From positions 300,038 to 364,037 of the forward strand of contig NZ_JBISCC010000124.1 of assembly GCF_044385915.1 (NCBI RefSeq): a stretch of DNA of 64,000 nucleotides, given 5' to 3'. The notes beneath the pieces were generated by a model that saw only the letters and a list, made by a program, of their open reading frames with translations, was not told the DNA's origin and did not search any database. Positions 17,658 through 27,245 of the stretch are shown here, one piece after another (positions within the stretch are counted from its first letter, which is position 1; every line of letters begins with the position of its first letter). The stretch comes from Thalassobellus citreus. Lineage in GTDB: Bacteria; Bacteroidota; Bacteroidia; Flavobacteriales; Flavobacteriaceae. A program made the translations under genes and the position numbers.

Positions 17658-18971
17658 ATGAGTAATATAGTAGCAATTGTAGGGAGGCCGAATGTAGGTA
17701 AGTCAACGTTTTTTAATCGTTTAATTCAACGAAGAGAAGCCATTGTTGATGCTGTTAGTGGAGTTACTAGAGACCGTCATTATGGTAAAAGTGATTGGAA
17801 CGGTAAAGAGTTTTCGCTTATAGATACTGGAGGCTATGTGTTAGGTAGTGATGATGTTTTTGAAGCTGAAATAGATAAACAAGTAGAGTTAGCTATTGAT
17901 GAAGCCGATGCTATTATCTTTATGGTTGATGTTGAAGACGGTATAACAGGAATGGACGAAGACGTTGCTAAATTGTTACGAAAAGTTAATAAGCCAGTTT
18001 TTTTAGTTGTTAATAAAGTTGATAATGGGAAACGAGCAAAAGATGCTGTTGAATTTTATTCGTTAGGATTAGGCGATTATTATACCATTGCAAGTATAAA
18101 TGGTAGTGGAACGGGTGAATTGTTAGACGCGCTTGTTGAAGCATTGCCAGAGAATGCTGAAGAAGAGGAAGAAGAAGTAGAAGCTTTACCTCGTTTTGCT
18201 GTTGTTGGTAGACCAAATGCAGGAAAGTCATCGTTTATAAATGCTTTAATTGGTGAAGATAGATACATTGTTACAGATGTTGCAGGAACTACTAGAGATT
18301 CTATTGATACAAAATATAATCGTTTCGGATTTGAATTTAATTTAGTAGATACTGCCGGAATTCGTCGTAAAGCAAAAGTAAAGGAAGATTTAGAGTTTTA
18401 CTCAGTTATGCGAAGTGTACGTGCTATTGAGCATAGTGATGTTTGTTTAATAGTTTTAGATGCTACTCGTGGTTTTGACGGACAAGTGCAAAATATTTTT
18501 TGGCTGGCAGAACGTAACAGAAAAGGTATTGTTGTTTTAGTAAACAAATGGGATTTAGTAGAGAAAGACCATAAGTCTATGAAAGAATATGAAAAAGCTA
18601 TTAAAAAACAAATGGAACCATTTACAGATGTTCCTGTTGTTTTTATTTCGGTTCTTACTAAGCAACGTATTTTTAAAGCTATTGAAACAGCTGTTGAGGT
18701 TTATAAAAACAGAACAAAAAAGATTAAAACAAGTAAGCTTAACGAAATATTTTTACCAATAATAGAAAATTATCCGCCACCAGCATATAAGGCAAAATAC
18801 GTGAAGATTAAATATGTTATGCAGTTGCCAACACCGCAACCACAATTTGCTTTTTTCTGTAATCTTCCTCAATATGTAAAAGAACCTTATAAACGCTTTT
18901 TAGAAAATAAACTACGTGAGCATTTCGATTTTAAAGGGGTTCCTATAAGTGTTTATATGCGTAAGAAGTAA
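17658..18971 (+). CDS. der: GTPase Der (EngA), 50S ribosome assembly
   Basis: 437 residues with two tandem G domains. The first has GRPNVGKST (8-16), DTGGY and NKVD; the second, after an acidic linker with seven Glu (about 168-176), has GRPNAGKSS (183-191), DTAGIRRK and NKWD. A KH-like C-terminal domain follows (~350-437, with YPPPAYKAKYVKIKY). This double-GTPase build is unique to Der, which is needed for 50S subunit maturation. Length and motifs are complete. Confidence 0.97.
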   Translation: MSNIVAIVGRPNVGKSTFFNRLIQRREAIVDAVSGVTRDRHYGKSDWNGKEFSLIDTGGYVLGSDDVFEAEIDKQVELAIDEADAIIFMVDVEDGITGMDEDVAKLLRKVNKPVFLVVNKVDNGKRAKDAVEFYSLGLGDYYTIASINGSGTGELLDALVEALPENAEEEEEEVEALPRFAVVGRPNAGKSSFINALIGEDRYIVTDVAGTTRDSIDTKYNRFGFEFNLVDTAGIRRKAKVKEDLEFYSVMRSVRAIEHSDVCLIVLDATRGFDGQVQNIFWLAERNRKGIVVLVNKWDLVEKDHKSMKEYEKAIKKQMEPFTDVPVVFISVLTKQRIFKAIETAVEVYKNRTKKIKTSKLNEIFLPIIENYPPPAYKAKYVKIKYVMQLPTPQPQFAFFCNLPQYVKEPYKRFLENKLREHFDFKGVPISVYMRKK

Positions 18972-19040
18972 AATTTAAAATATTTTTATAAAATTAAAAA
19001 AGGTCTATACTTTTATTAAAATCTATCCCTCTTTTTTATA

Positions 19041-19853
19041 TTACCAACTTCCACCAGCGCCACCACCAGAGAAACCGCCACCACCACCAAAACCACCAAA
19101 TCCTCCACTGCTGCCAGATGACCATCCGCCACCAGAACTACCGCCAAATCCTCCAGAAGAGCCATTTCGGTAATTACCACGCCCCATATTGCTTAAAATA
19201 ATGGCTTCTAAAATATCGATGCCACCAGATTTGTTTCCTCTATTACCACCGCCACCGCGTTTGTTTTTAGAAATAGAAATAAGAATGATTATAAATATAA
19301 AAACGAGAATAAATATAAGTTCAATTGGGAATTCATTTTTTGCTTCTTTTTTTGTGCTTTTGTATTCGCCACTTAGAACTTGAAAAATAGCATCAGTACC
19401 ATTATTTAGTCCTGTAAAATAATCATTGCGTTTAAATTCAGGAATGATAAAGTCTCTAATAAGTTGTCCGTTAATACCAGCTGTTAATTTATGTTCTACT
19501 CCATAACCAGGAGAGATCCATATCTTACGATCATCTTTAGCTAATAATATAAAAACACCATTATCTTCTTTTGCCTGACCAATTCCCCATTTATGTCCCC
19601 ACCTAGGAGCTAATAATCCAATGTTTTCTCCTTTAGTAGTAGGGATTATTACAATAATAACTTCTGTAGAAGTGGTGTCATTGTAGTTTTTTAGTTTATC
19701 GTATAAAAATTGATATTCTTGTTTGTTTAATGTTTTTGTGCTATCTATTACTGGAGGAATGAAGTCTGGTTTTTTAGGAATATCATACTGAGCAATTCCT
19801 AAAAAACTTGAGAAGAATAGGAATAAAGCTATTATGTTTTTTAATTTCAACAT
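19041..19853 (-). CDS. TPM-domain membrane protein with Gly-rich tail (YgcG-like)
   Basis: 270 residues: signal peptide ending near GIAQ, a TPM (PF04536) domain at ~30-165 (STEVIIVIIPTTKG, RKIWISPGYGVEHKLT), one membrane helix (~177-193, ELIFILVFIFIIILISI), then a tail of Gly and Ser with scattered Trp and Phe ending GGGAGGSW. TPM proteins lie in the bacterial envelope; the name comes from plant and bacterial proteins linked to photosystem repair, but in heterotrophs the role is unsettled. The ATG overlaps the stop of the TPM gene upstream (TAATG), which shows coupling. It closes a leftward lemA-TPM-TPM set. Confidence 0.88.
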   Translation of the reverse strand: MLKLKNIIALFLFFSSFLGIAQYDIPKKPDFIPPVIDSTKTLNKQEYQFLYDKLKNYNDTTSTEVIIVIIPTTKGENIGLLAPRWGHKWGIGQAKEDNGVFILLAKDDRKIWISPGYGVEHKLTAGINGQLIRDFIIPEFKRNDYFTGLNNGTDAIFQVLSGEYKSTKKEAKNEFPIELIFILVFIFIIILISISKNKRGGGGNRGNKSGGIDILEAIILSNMGRGNYRNGSSGGFGGSSGGGWSSGSSGGFGGFGGGGGFSGGGAGGSW

Positions 19854-20290
19854 TAGCCTTTAGAAATTTCGTTAGATAGTTCGTCAATATCTCCATGTTC
19901 CCATGGAAAATATTTTTCTAATTGTTCCCCAGCTTTTAAAATAGCATCTACTAAACCTTGTTTAAAGTTACCTGCTTTAAAATGAGATTGCATGATGTTT
20001 TTTGTGCTATCCCAAAAGTTTTTTTCAACAACATTATTAATGCCTTCGTCTCCATAAATAGCAAAGGTTTTGTCTTCTACAGCCACATAGATTAAAACGC
20101 CATTTTGTTCTTTTGTGTTGTCCATTTTTAAATAGTGAAATACTTCCATAGAGCGATTGAAAACATCAGTGTTTGATGTTTTTTCAATATGAACTCTAAT
20201 TTCTCCAGAAGTGCTTTGTTCAGCTATTCTAATAGCTTCAACGATTTCCTGTTCTTCTTCAGTAGAAAGAAAATCCTCTATTTTAGACAT
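19853..20290 (-). CDS. TPM-domain protein (DUF477-like), soluble
   Basis: 145 residues forming almost only a TPM domain: EQEIVEAIRIAEQSTSGEIR, GVLIYVAVEDKTFAIYGDEGI and FKAGNFKQGLVDAILKAGE. There is no signal peptide and no membrane helix, unlike the next gene, so the pair likely supplies a cytosolic and an exported form. It begins six bases after the lemA stop and its own stop overlaps the next start. Function unproven; the fixed order with lemA across Bacteroidota implies one complex or pathway. Confidence 0.88.
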   Translation of the reverse strand: MSKIEDFLSTEEEQEIVEAIRIAEQSTSGEIRVHIEKTSNTDVFNRSMEVFHYLKMDNTKEQNGVLIYVAVEDKTFAIYGDEGINNVVEKNFWDSTKNIMQSHFKAGNFKQGLVDAILKAGEQLEKYFPWEHGDIDELSNEISKG

Positions 20291-20296
20291 ATTAAT

Positions 20297-20890
20297 TTAA
20301 TTAGAAAAATCAACATTTACAGGTTTTTCAGCACCTGCTTCAGCATCAAAATAAGGTTTTTCATCAAAATTTAAAAATCCAGCTATTATTGAATTCGGAA
20401 ATGTATTGACATGTACATTATAAGGTTTTATTTGTTCGTTATATCTAGTTCGTGCAGTTTGAATCGTGTTTTCTGTACTCGTTAATTCATCTTGTAATTT
20501 TAAGAAATTTTCGTTGGCTTTTAAATCCGGATATTTTTCTACAGTTACTAATAATCTAGAAAGTGCACTACTTAAGCCTCCTTGAGCTTGGTTGAATTGC
20601 TTAAGTTGGTCTGGTGTAATATTAGAAGGGTCTATGGTTGTTTTTGTTGCTTCACTTCTGGCTTTAATAACAGCTTCTAAAGTGCTTTTTTCAAAATCGG
20701 CAGCACCTTTAACAGTATTAACAAGGTTTCCTATAAGATCGTTTCTACGTTGGTAAGATGTTTGTACGTTTCCCCAAGCTTCTTTTACATTTTCATTTAA
20801 TGTAACCGCAGTGTTATTAATACCTTTACCCCAAGAGTAAAGACCAAATGCTAGTATAGCTATAATAATTAATGGTAAAAATTTCTTCAT
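20297..20890 (-). CDS. lemA: LemA family protein
   Basis: 197 residues, typical LemA: one N-terminal membrane anchor (about 4-22), then NLNENV-type start of the helical domain, here TLNENVKEAWGNVQTSYQRR, and the central NAQGGL-like region (FNQAQGGLSSALSRLLV), followed by YPDLKANENFLKLQDEL and the closing YN-x-FPN stretch (NVHVNTFPNSIIAGFLNF). LemA proteins are anchored four-helix-bundle proteins of unclear function. First gene of the lemA-TPM-TPM set; ~100 bases from the MerR regulator upstream on the same strand. Confidence 0.95.
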   Translation of the reverse strand: MKKFLPLIIIAILAFGLYSWGKGINNTAVTLNENVKEAWGNVQTSYQRRNDLIGNLVNTVKGAADFEKSTLEAVIKARSEATKTTIDPSNITPDQLKQFNQAQGGLSSALSRLLVTVEKYPDLKANENFLKLQDELTSTENTIQTARTRYNEQIKPYNVHVNTFPNSIIAGFLNFDEKPYFDAEAGAEKPVNVDFSN

Positions 20891-20987
20891 AATAAAATAA
20901 GTTTAAAAGATGTTTTTATTTGTTAGTATGTAAGACACAAAACTTGTGAAAAAGTTACATGGTTAGTAGTTTTTAAAGAGATAAAAC

Positions 20988-21317
20988 TTAAAGGTGTTCT
21001 TTTATTTTAATAAGTTGGTTTTTTATATCTTCCAATTTACTTACTATTTCAAAATTGTTAAGGGTGTCTTTTTTGCCTTCTTTTAAATGTGTTTTGGCGC
21101 CTTCAAGTGTAAAACCACGTTCTTTAACAAGATGATAAATAAATTTAAGATTTTTAATGTCTTCTGGTGTGAATTTTCGGTTGCCTTTAGCGTTTTTTTT
21201 TGGTTTTAAAACATCAAATTCTTTTTCCCAAAAACGAATTAACGAAGTGTTTACGCCAAAAGCTTTTGCAACTTCTCCTATAGCATAATAACGCTTTTCA
21301 GGTAAATCTATATACAT
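20988..21317 (-). CDS. MerR-family transcriptional regulator
   Basis: 109 residues. Residues ~8-75 are a MerR winged HTH: RYYAIGEVAKAFGVNTSLIRFWEKEF is split by the turn, then KPKKNAKGNRKFTPEDIKNL. The tail (about 75-109) is a short dimerisation helix without a Cys-rich metal site or effector domain, so no ligand can be inferred. Its start is one base from the stop of the M23 peptidase, so it is translated with it. This short MerR after an M23 peptidase is a common arrangement in flavobacteria. Confidence 0.92.
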   Translation of the reverse strand: MYIDLPEKRYYAIGEVAKAFGVNTSLIRFWEKEFDVLKPKKNAKGNRKFTPEDIKNLKFIYHLVKERGFTLEGAKTHLKEGKKDTLNNFEIVSKLEDIKNQLIKIKEHL

Positions 21318-21318
21318 A

Positions 21319-22290
21319 TTAATCTAGAGATTGGTTTTCTAATGAAGCATGCTCCAATAGTTTGCTAAATTCTTCAGCAGTTAAACTTCCATAATAAAAG
21401 TTTATAGGGTTTATTCTTTGTTTGTCTTTAAAAACTTCATAATGGCAGTGTGGTGCTTCAGAACGACCTGTACTTCCAACAAAACCAATGAGGTCGCCTC
21501 GTCTTACTTTTTGGTTTTTTCTAACATTGTATTTGTACAAGTGTGCGTAAAGACTAACGTATCCAAAACCATGATCGATTCTAATATGTTTACCATAGCC
21601 ACTAGAACCAGAATCTGCACGAATAATAACACCATCGCCAGTTGCATAAACAGGAGTGCCTCTTGGAGCCGTAAAATCCATGCCCCAGTGCATTTTTCTA
21701 GTTTTGTTAAATGGGTCTGTTCTCATGCCATAACCAGATGCCATTCGGGTTAAATCTTCGTTACTTACAGGTTGAATGGCAGGAATAGCAGCTAATAATT
21801 TTTCTTTTTCTTCAGCAAGTTTTGTTATTTCATCTAAAGATTTAGATTGTACAACAATTTCTTTTTCAAGAATATCTAATCGCTTATTACTCTCTTTTAT
21901 GAGTTTAGAATTATCAAAACCTTCAAATTTTTTATATCTATTTACACCACCAAAACCTGCTTTTCTTTGTGCTTCTGGAATAGGGTTTGCTTCAAAATAT
22001 ACACGATAAATATTATTGTCTCTATCTGCAATATTAGCTAACACAGCCTCAGCTTCATCCATTTTCTTATTCAATAACTCAAATTGTAATTGTGCATTTT
22101 GCAGTTCTCTTTTTAAGGCGCGTTCTTTAGGAGATTCTACATATTGACTCGCAATAAAAACGAATAAAAAACCAAAAAGTGCAGATGCTAATAGAAACAC
22201 TGAAGCATACTTAAAAGTTGTACGCTTTTTGCGTTCTATTTTTTTATATGAAAGCGATTCGGAATCGTAATAATATTTTACCTTACTCAT
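21319..22290 (-). CDS. M23 family metallopeptidase, membrane-anchored
   Basis: 323 residues. One membrane helix (about 27-48) follows a basic N-terminus, then a coiled coil (about 55-110 and 125-165). The LytM/M23 domain (~180-300) has all zinc ligands: HWGMDFTAPRG (His and Asp) and APHCHYEVF (HxH), with HGFGYVSLYAHL between. Such proteins cut peptidoglycan cross-links or, if inactive, activate amidases; here the active site is complete. It faces the alaS gene across 206 bases and shares a leftward transcript with the MerR regulator. Confidence 0.94.
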   Translation of the reverse strand: MSKVKYYYDSESLSYKKIERKKRTTFKYASVFLLASALFGFLFVFIASQYVESPKERALKRELQNAQLQFELLNKKMDEAEAVLANIADRDNNIYRVYFEANPIPEAQRKAGFGGVNRYKKFEGFDNSKLIKESNKRLDILEKEIVVQSKSLDEITKLAEEKEKLLAAIPAIQPVSNEDLTRMASGYGMRTDPFNKTRKMHWGMDFTAPRGTPVYATGDGVIIRADSGSSGYGKHIRIDHGFGYVSLYAHLYKYNVRKNQKVRRGDLIGFVGSTGRSEAPHCHYEVFKDKQRINPINFYYGSLTAEEFSKLLEHASLENQSLD

Positions 22291-22304
22291 TACTTAAAAT
22301 ATAC

Positions 22305-22312
22305 TATTTTTG
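22305..22312 (+). promoter_or_regulatory. -7 box (TAnnTTTG) upstream of alaS
   Basis: TATTTTTG followed by CA lies 185 bases before the alaS ATG, which would give a long leader. No TTG -33 at the right spacing was found; an alternative promoter nearer the gene is possible. Confidence 0.3.
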
Positions 22313-22496
22313 CAATTCATGAAATTCAACTTAATGGTTGTATTTTATATGCAAACGACCAAACCTACAAAAAATTATTAGAATACTACTCATAGTAGTG
22401 TAATTGTAGATTTGCTCGCTTAAGCATTTAAAATGGAAAGTAAAGATAAAAATTGTTTTGCAATTAATATAATTTAATAGAAAAGAGAATATATAA

Positions 22497-25106
22497 ATGA
22501 AGTCTCAAGATATTCGATCTAAGTTTTTAAGTTTTTTTGAAGAAAAGCAACATGCTATTGTTCCATCTGCGCCTATGGTGTTAAAAGATGATCCAACTTT
22601 AATGTTTGTAAATTCTGGGATGGCTCCTTTTAAAGAATATTTTTTAGGAAATGCACAGCCTAAAAGCAATCGTATTGCAGATACCCAAAAATGTTTGCGT
22701 GTATCTGGAAAGCATAACGATTTAGAAGAGGTTGGGTATGATACGTATCACCATACTTTATTTGAAATGTTAGGTAACTGGAGTTTTGGCGATTACTTTA
22801 AAAAAGAAGCCATTGCTTGGGCTTGGGAACTTTTAGTAGATGTTTATGGTATAGATAAAGATATTCTTTACGTTACTGTTTTTGAAGGTTGTGAAGAAGA
22901 TGGAATTGGAATGGATACCGAAGCTTATGATTTTTGGAAAGAACTTATTTCTGAAGACCGTATTTTAAAAGGTAATAAGAAAGATAACTTTTGGGAAATG
23001 GGAGATCAAGGTCCTTGTGGTCCTTGTAGTGAGATTCATGTAGATATCCGTTCTGCAGAAGAAAAAGCTAAAATTTCTGGGAAAGATTTAGTGAATATGG
23101 ATCATCCACAGGTGGTAGAAATTTGGAATTTGGTATTTATGCAATACAATCGTAAAGCAGATGGTTCTTTAGAATCTTTACCAAATAAGCATATCGATAC
23201 AGGTATGGGATTTGAGCGTTTATGTATGGTGTTACAAGGTGTACAGTCTAATTACGACACCGATGTATTTACACCTATAATTCGTGAAATAGAGACTATT
23301 ACCAATAAGAATTATGGAAAAGACGAAAAAGTAGATATTGCTATTCGTGTAATATCTGATCATGTTCGTGCCGTAGCATTCTCTATTGCCGATGGGCAGT
23401 TGCCAAGTAATACAGGTGCAGGATATGTTATTAGAAGAATTTTGCGTCGTGCCGTACGTTACGGTTTTACGTTTTTAGATAAAAAAGAACCTTTTATATA
23501 TAGATTGGTTGATGTATTGAGTAAAAAAATGGGAACAGCTTTTCCTGAATTAAAAGCTCAAAAACAACTTATAGAGAATGTTATTAAAGAAGAAGAACAG
23601 TCTTTTTTAAGAACGTTAGATCAAGGGCTTGTATTATTAAATAGAATAGTAGAAGAAACTAAAGGCGATACTGTTTCTGGTGAAAAAGCATTCGAACTGT
23701 ATGATACTTATGGTTTTCCAATAGATTTAACTGCTTTAATTCTTTCTGAAAAAGGATTGAATTTAGATGAAAAAGGCTTTAATGAAGAGCTTCAAAAACA
23801 AAAAGACCGTTCAAGAGCAGCGAGCGAAATGTCTACAGATGATTGGACTATTTTAGTTGATGATATTGAGGAAGAATTTGTAGGATATGATACACTTGAA
23901 GCTCAAGTAAAATTAACACGATACAGAAAAGTTGTTTCTAAAAAAGACGGTGAAATGTATCAGTTGGTGTTTAATATAACGCCGTTTTATGCTGAAGGTG
24001 GCGGACAAGTAGGAGATAAAGGATATCTGGAAGATGCTCATGGAGATGTGGTTTATATTTTAGATACTAAAAAGGAAAGTAATGTTATTATCCATTTTAC
24101 AAAAAACTTACCAAACCATATAAATGAAACGTTTAAAGCTGTTGTTGATGAAAAACAACGTTACAGAACCGAATGTAATCATACAGCAACACATTTATTA
24201 CACCAAGCTTTAAGAGAAGTTTTAGGAACACATGTAGAGCAAAAAGGTTCTGCTGTGCATTCAAAACATTTACGTTTCGACTTTTCACACTTTTCAAAAT
24301 TAACTATTGAAGAATTACGTGATATTGAAAATTTTGTAAATGCTAGAATAGAAGGGAAATTACCGCTTATAGAAAAACGAAATGTTGCAAAAGAAGAAGC
24401 TATTGCAGATGGCGCTATGAGTTTGTTTGGTGAAAAATATGGAGATACCGTTCGTGCTATTCGTTTCGGACAATCTATAGAGCTTTGTGGAGGAACACAT
24501 GTTAAAAACACAGCTGATATATGGCATTTTAAAATAGTGTCTGAAGGCGCTGTTGCAGCAGGAATTCGTCGTATTGAAGCCATTACAAATGATGCCGTTA
24601 AGGATTTTTATTTTGAAAATAACCGCGCTTATTTCGAAATGAAAGATTTACTTAACAATGCAAAAGAGCCAGTTAAAGCATTACAGAATTTACAAGACGA
24701 AAACACGAGTCTTAAAAAGCAAATTGAAGCATTATTAAAAGATAAGGCTAAAAACATAAAAGGAGAACTTAAGGCTGAGTTACAAGAAATAAATGGTATT
24801 CAGTTTTTAGCTAAGAAATTAGATCTAGATGCTTCTGGAATTAAAGATGTGGCTTTCGAGTTAGGAAGTCAATTTGAAAACTTGTTCTTATTATTTGGAG
24901 CAGAACTAAAAGGAAAAGCATTGTTGTCTTGTTATATTTCAAAAGAATTGGTAGCAAGCAAAGGACTTAATGCAGGACAAGTAGTTCGTGAACTTGGAAA
25001 ATATATTCAAGGAGGTGGTGGCGGACAACCATTTTTTGCAACTGCAGGAGGTAAGAATCCAGGAGGGATTGATGAGGCTTTAGATAAAGTAAAACAATTT
25101 ATTTAA
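22497..25106 (+). CDS. alaS: Alanyl-tRNA synthetase
   Basis: 869 residues, complete. The class II catalytic core (1-~250) shows the signature FLSFFEEKQHAIVPSAP and GMAPFKEYFLG, the tRNA-binding part follows, and the editing domain (~560-720) has HTATHLLHQAL and CGGTHVKNTADI with its zinc ligands. The C-terminal oligomerisation domain ends with GGGGGQPFFATAGGKNPGG. It charges tRNA-Ala and clears Ser and Gly mischarges. The gene is single, divergent from the M23 gene, and followed 16 bases later by a small coiled-coil gene. Confidence 0.98.
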   Translation: MKSQDIRSKFLSFFEEKQHAIVPSAPMVLKDDPTLMFVNSGMAPFKEYFLGNAQPKSNRIADTQKCLRVSGKHNDLEEVGYDTYHHTLFEMLGNWSFGDYFKKEAIAWAWELLVDVYGIDKDILYVTVFEGCEEDGIGMDTEAYDFWKELISEDRILKGNKKDNFWEMGDQGPCGPCSEIHVDIRSAEEKAKISGKDLVNMDHPQVVEIWNLVFMQYNRKADGSLESLPNKHIDTGMGFERLCMVLQGVQSNYDTDVFTPIIREIETITNKNYGKDEKVDIAIRVISDHVRAVAFSIADGQLPSNTGAGYVIRRILRRAVRYGFTFLDKKEPFIYRLVDVLSKKMGTAFPELKAQKQLIENVIKEEEQSFLRTLDQGLVLLNRIVEETKGDTVSGEKAFELYDTYGFPIDLTALILSEKGLNLDEKGFNEELQKQKDRSRAASEMSTDDWTILVDDIEEEFVGYDTLEAQVKLTRYRKVVSKKDGEMYQLVFNITPFYAEGGGQVGDKGYLEDAHGDVVYILDTKKESNVIIHFTKNLPNHINETFKAVVDEKQRYRTECNHTATHLLHQALREVLGTHVEQKGSAVHSKHLRFDFSHFSKLTIEELRDIENFVNARIEGKLPLIEKRNVAKEEAIADGAMSLFGEKYGDTVRAIRFGQSIELCGGTHVKNTADIWHFKIVSEGAVAAGIRRIEAITNDAVKDFYFENNRAYFEMKDLLNNAKEPVKALQNLQDENTSLKKQIEALLKDKAKNIKGELKAELQEINGIQFLAKKLDLDASGIKDVAFELGSQFENLFLLFGAELKGKALLSCYISKELVASKGLNAGQVVRELGKYIQGGGGGQPFFATAGGKNPGGIDEALDKVKQFI

Positions 25107-25122
25107 TTAGATATAGAAAGTT

Positions 25123-25602
25123 ATGAAAGCAAAGATTATAATTTTTTTAATGTTAGTTTTTCCAACTATTTTTTTAGCTCAACAATTTCCTAGTCCTCCA
25201 TCTATGAGTGCAATAAATAATCAAATGATGCAACAGCACCAAATGATGCAGCAACACCAAATGATGATGAGAATGTTGCAAAATAATATTCAAACGGATG
25301 AGCAAAAATTGAGTAAAGAACAGAATAAAAAAATAAAGCTTCAAAAGAAGATCAATAGCTTGAATGATGAGTTGTCAAAAATAAAAAACACAAAAGAACA
25401 ATCTGAAAAAGGGTATCAAAACCAGAAAAATAATTTAAAGAAAAAGATTGATAAAAATACCGAAAAGTTAGAAGTCTCAAATATAAAAATTGAAAATCTT
25501 AAAAGTAGTATTAAAAAAGCTAAAATAGATTTAGAAGAGAAAAAGAAAGAAAAAGAATTAAGAAAACTAAAGAAAGAAGAAAAGAGGAAAAAGAAAGAAT
25601 GA
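25123..25602 (+). CDS. Secreted Gln/Met-rich coiled-coil protein, hypothetical
   Basis: 159 residues. A signal peptide ends near FLAQQ. Residues ~28-50 are low complexity, repeating QQHQMM. The rest (~55-159) is one long charged coiled coil (alternating Lys/Glu/Leu/Ile, ending in KKEEKRKKKE). No catalytic motif and no known family. It starts 16 bases after alaS on the same strand, so readthrough is likely. The Met/His-rich patch could bind a soft metal, but that is speculation. Confidence 0.7.
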   Translation: MKAKIIIFLMLVFPTIFLAQQFPSPPSMSAINNQMMQQHQMMQQHQMMMRMLQNNIQTDEQKLSKEQNKKIKLQKKINSLNDELSKIKNTKEQSEKGYQNQKNNLKKKIDKNTEKLEVSNIKIENLKSSIKKAKIDLEEKKKEKELRKLKKEEKRKKKE

Positions 25603-25659
25603 TATTTTTATAATTCGATATAAATCTCTTTATATGTTTAAAATTGACTAATTCGTAAA

Positions 25660-26601
25660 ATGAACTTAATCACCAAAATTCCAATTTCAAAAACCAATTT
25701 TCCGATTGATTATTCTTCTAAAATTTTATTATTGGGTTCTTGTTTTTCAGAGAATATTGGCAATAAGTTTGATTATTTTAAGTTCCAGTCTGTAGTTAAT
25801 CCGTTTGGAATTTTATTTCAGCCTAAAGCTGTAGAAACTTTAGTACTTAATGCTGTAGAAGAAAAAAAGTATTCAGAAAGCGATATTTTTTTTCATAACG
25901 AACAATGGCATTGTTTTGATGCGCATTCAAAATTAAGTCATTCTTCAAGTGAAAAACTTCTGAATAATTTAAATGAGCAAATCGCAACTACAAATAAACA
26001 AATCCAACAATCAACACATGTCATTATTACTTTAGGCACTTCATGGGTATATCGTTCTGTTGAAACTAATGCTGTCGTTGCCAATTGCCATAAAGTACCT
26101 CAAAAACAATTTAAAAAAGAGCTGTTATCTGTTGAAGAAGTGTCAGATTCTTTACAAAGCATATTAAATTTGATAAGAAGTGTTAATTATGATGCTACTG
26201 TAATTTTTACAGTTTCTCCAATCCGTCATACAAAAGATGGATTTGTCGAGAATACGCAAAGTAAATCACATTTATTAACTGCAATCCATCAAGTTGTAGG
26301 TAATCAATCATATTATTTTCCTTCCTATGAAATTATGATGGATGAACTTCGAGATTATCGTTTTTATGCCGAAGATATGATTCATCCGAACCAAACAGCA
26401 ATTGATTATATCTGGGAAAAGGTTAAGCAGGTTTGGGTTTCTACTGAAGCTTTAAAAACAATGGAAGAAGTTGATGCTATTCAAAAAGGACTTCTGCATA
26501 AACCATTTAATCCAACATCTGAAGCACATAAAAAGTTTCTTCAAAAATTAGAGACTAAAAAAGAGACTCTTCAAACACAATTTTCTCATATCGTATTCTA
26601 A
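25660..26601 (+). CDS. GSCFA domain protein
   Basis: 313 residues. The family motif is present as LLLGSCFSENIG (about 28-39), the GSCFA signature, followed by VNPFGILFQP, LGTSWVYRS, SPIRHTKDGF and AEDMIHPNQTAIDYIWEK. The Ser of GSCFS and the D..H pair in the last motif are those of SGNH-like hydrolases, and GSCFA is related to that fold. It is cytosolic by sequence (no signal peptide). The function of the family is unknown. It is a rather isolated gene between the coiled-coil gene and a lipoprotein gene. Confidence 0.93.
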   Translation: MNLITKIPISKTNFPIDYSSKILLLGSCFSENIGNKFDYFKFQSVVNPFGILFQPKAVETLVLNAVEEKKYSESDIFFHNEQWHCFDAHSKLSHSSSEKLLNNLNEQIATTNKQIQQSTHVIITLGTSWVYRSVETNAVVANCHKVPQKQFKKELLSVEEVSDSLQSILNLIRSVNYDATVIFTVSPIRHTKDGFVENTQSKSHLLTAIHQVVGNQSYYFPSYEIMMDELRDYRFYAEDMIHPNQTAIDYIWEKVKQVWVSTEALKTMEEVDAIQKGLLHKPFNPTSEAHKKFLQKLETKKETLQTQFSHIVF

Positions 26602-26681
26602 ATATACGTAATTCATCGTATTGATTTCATTTTATTAAAGTTGCAGTTTTGTGATGCTATTAATCATAAAACAATTCTAAA

Positions 26682-27224
26682 ATGAGAAAATTAAAACAAT
26701 GCATGTTACTTCTAACAGTAATTTCAGTAATAACATTTTCATCTTGTTCTACAAGTGACGATGGGGGGAGTGGAGGAGATGCACCTTCAGGAACATTAAC
26801 AGCGAAAGTTGATGCGACATCATATAAATCTATGGAGATTTCATCATCTGCTACCGTTGCAACAGCTGGCCCTGGTAAAAATTTAATAATTATAGCTACA
26901 AATAGTGATGGTAATGCTTTTGCAATGACTGTTTTTGGATATACTGGAGCTGGTACTTATGAATTTACAGGAGCAAATCTAGCAGTTACAAATTCAGCAT
27001 CTTATACCGAAACAGATGTTAATTTAAGTAACCCTACTGCTTCAACTACAGAAATTTGGCAAGCACCCTATGATGACACTTTGGTGGGTTCTATTTCAGT
27101 TTCGGAAGAAACAGATACTAAGGTTATTGGAACATTTAGCTTTAAATGTAAAAATGTATTAGGAAATGATTCTATAAAGAATATTACTGATGGATCTTTT
27201 AATCTAAATAAGAAAACCATATAA
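26682..27224 (+). CDS. Lipoprotein, DUF6252-like
   Basis: 180 residues. The signal ends TFSSCSTSDD, a lipobox followed by Ser, Asp and Gly, a linker common in surface lipoproteins of this phylum. The rest is predicted all beta: GTLTAKVDATSYKS, LIIIATNSDGNAFAMTVFGY and VIGTFSFKCKNV fit the DUF6252 pattern of a small beta-sandwich. No catalytic residues. It is followed 21 bases later by the beta-propeller gene on the same strand, so the two may work together at the cell surface. Confidence 0.8.
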   Translation: MRKLKQCMLLLTVISVITFSSCSTSDDGGSGGDAPSGTLTAKVDATSYKSMEISSSATVATAGPGKNLIIIATNSDGNAFAMTVFGYTGAGTYEFTGANLAVTNSASYTETDVNLSNPTASTTEIWQAPYDDTLVGSISVSEETDTKVIGTFSFKCKNVLGNDSIKNITDGSFNLNKKTI

Positions 27225-27245
27225 ACTATTTAAACAAAATCAACA

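Noticed and set aside
24179..24583. Leftward open frame of 134 codons inside alaS
   Set aside because: It is opposite the AlaS editing domain, whose zinc motifs are intact; Cys-rich look comes from antisense reading.
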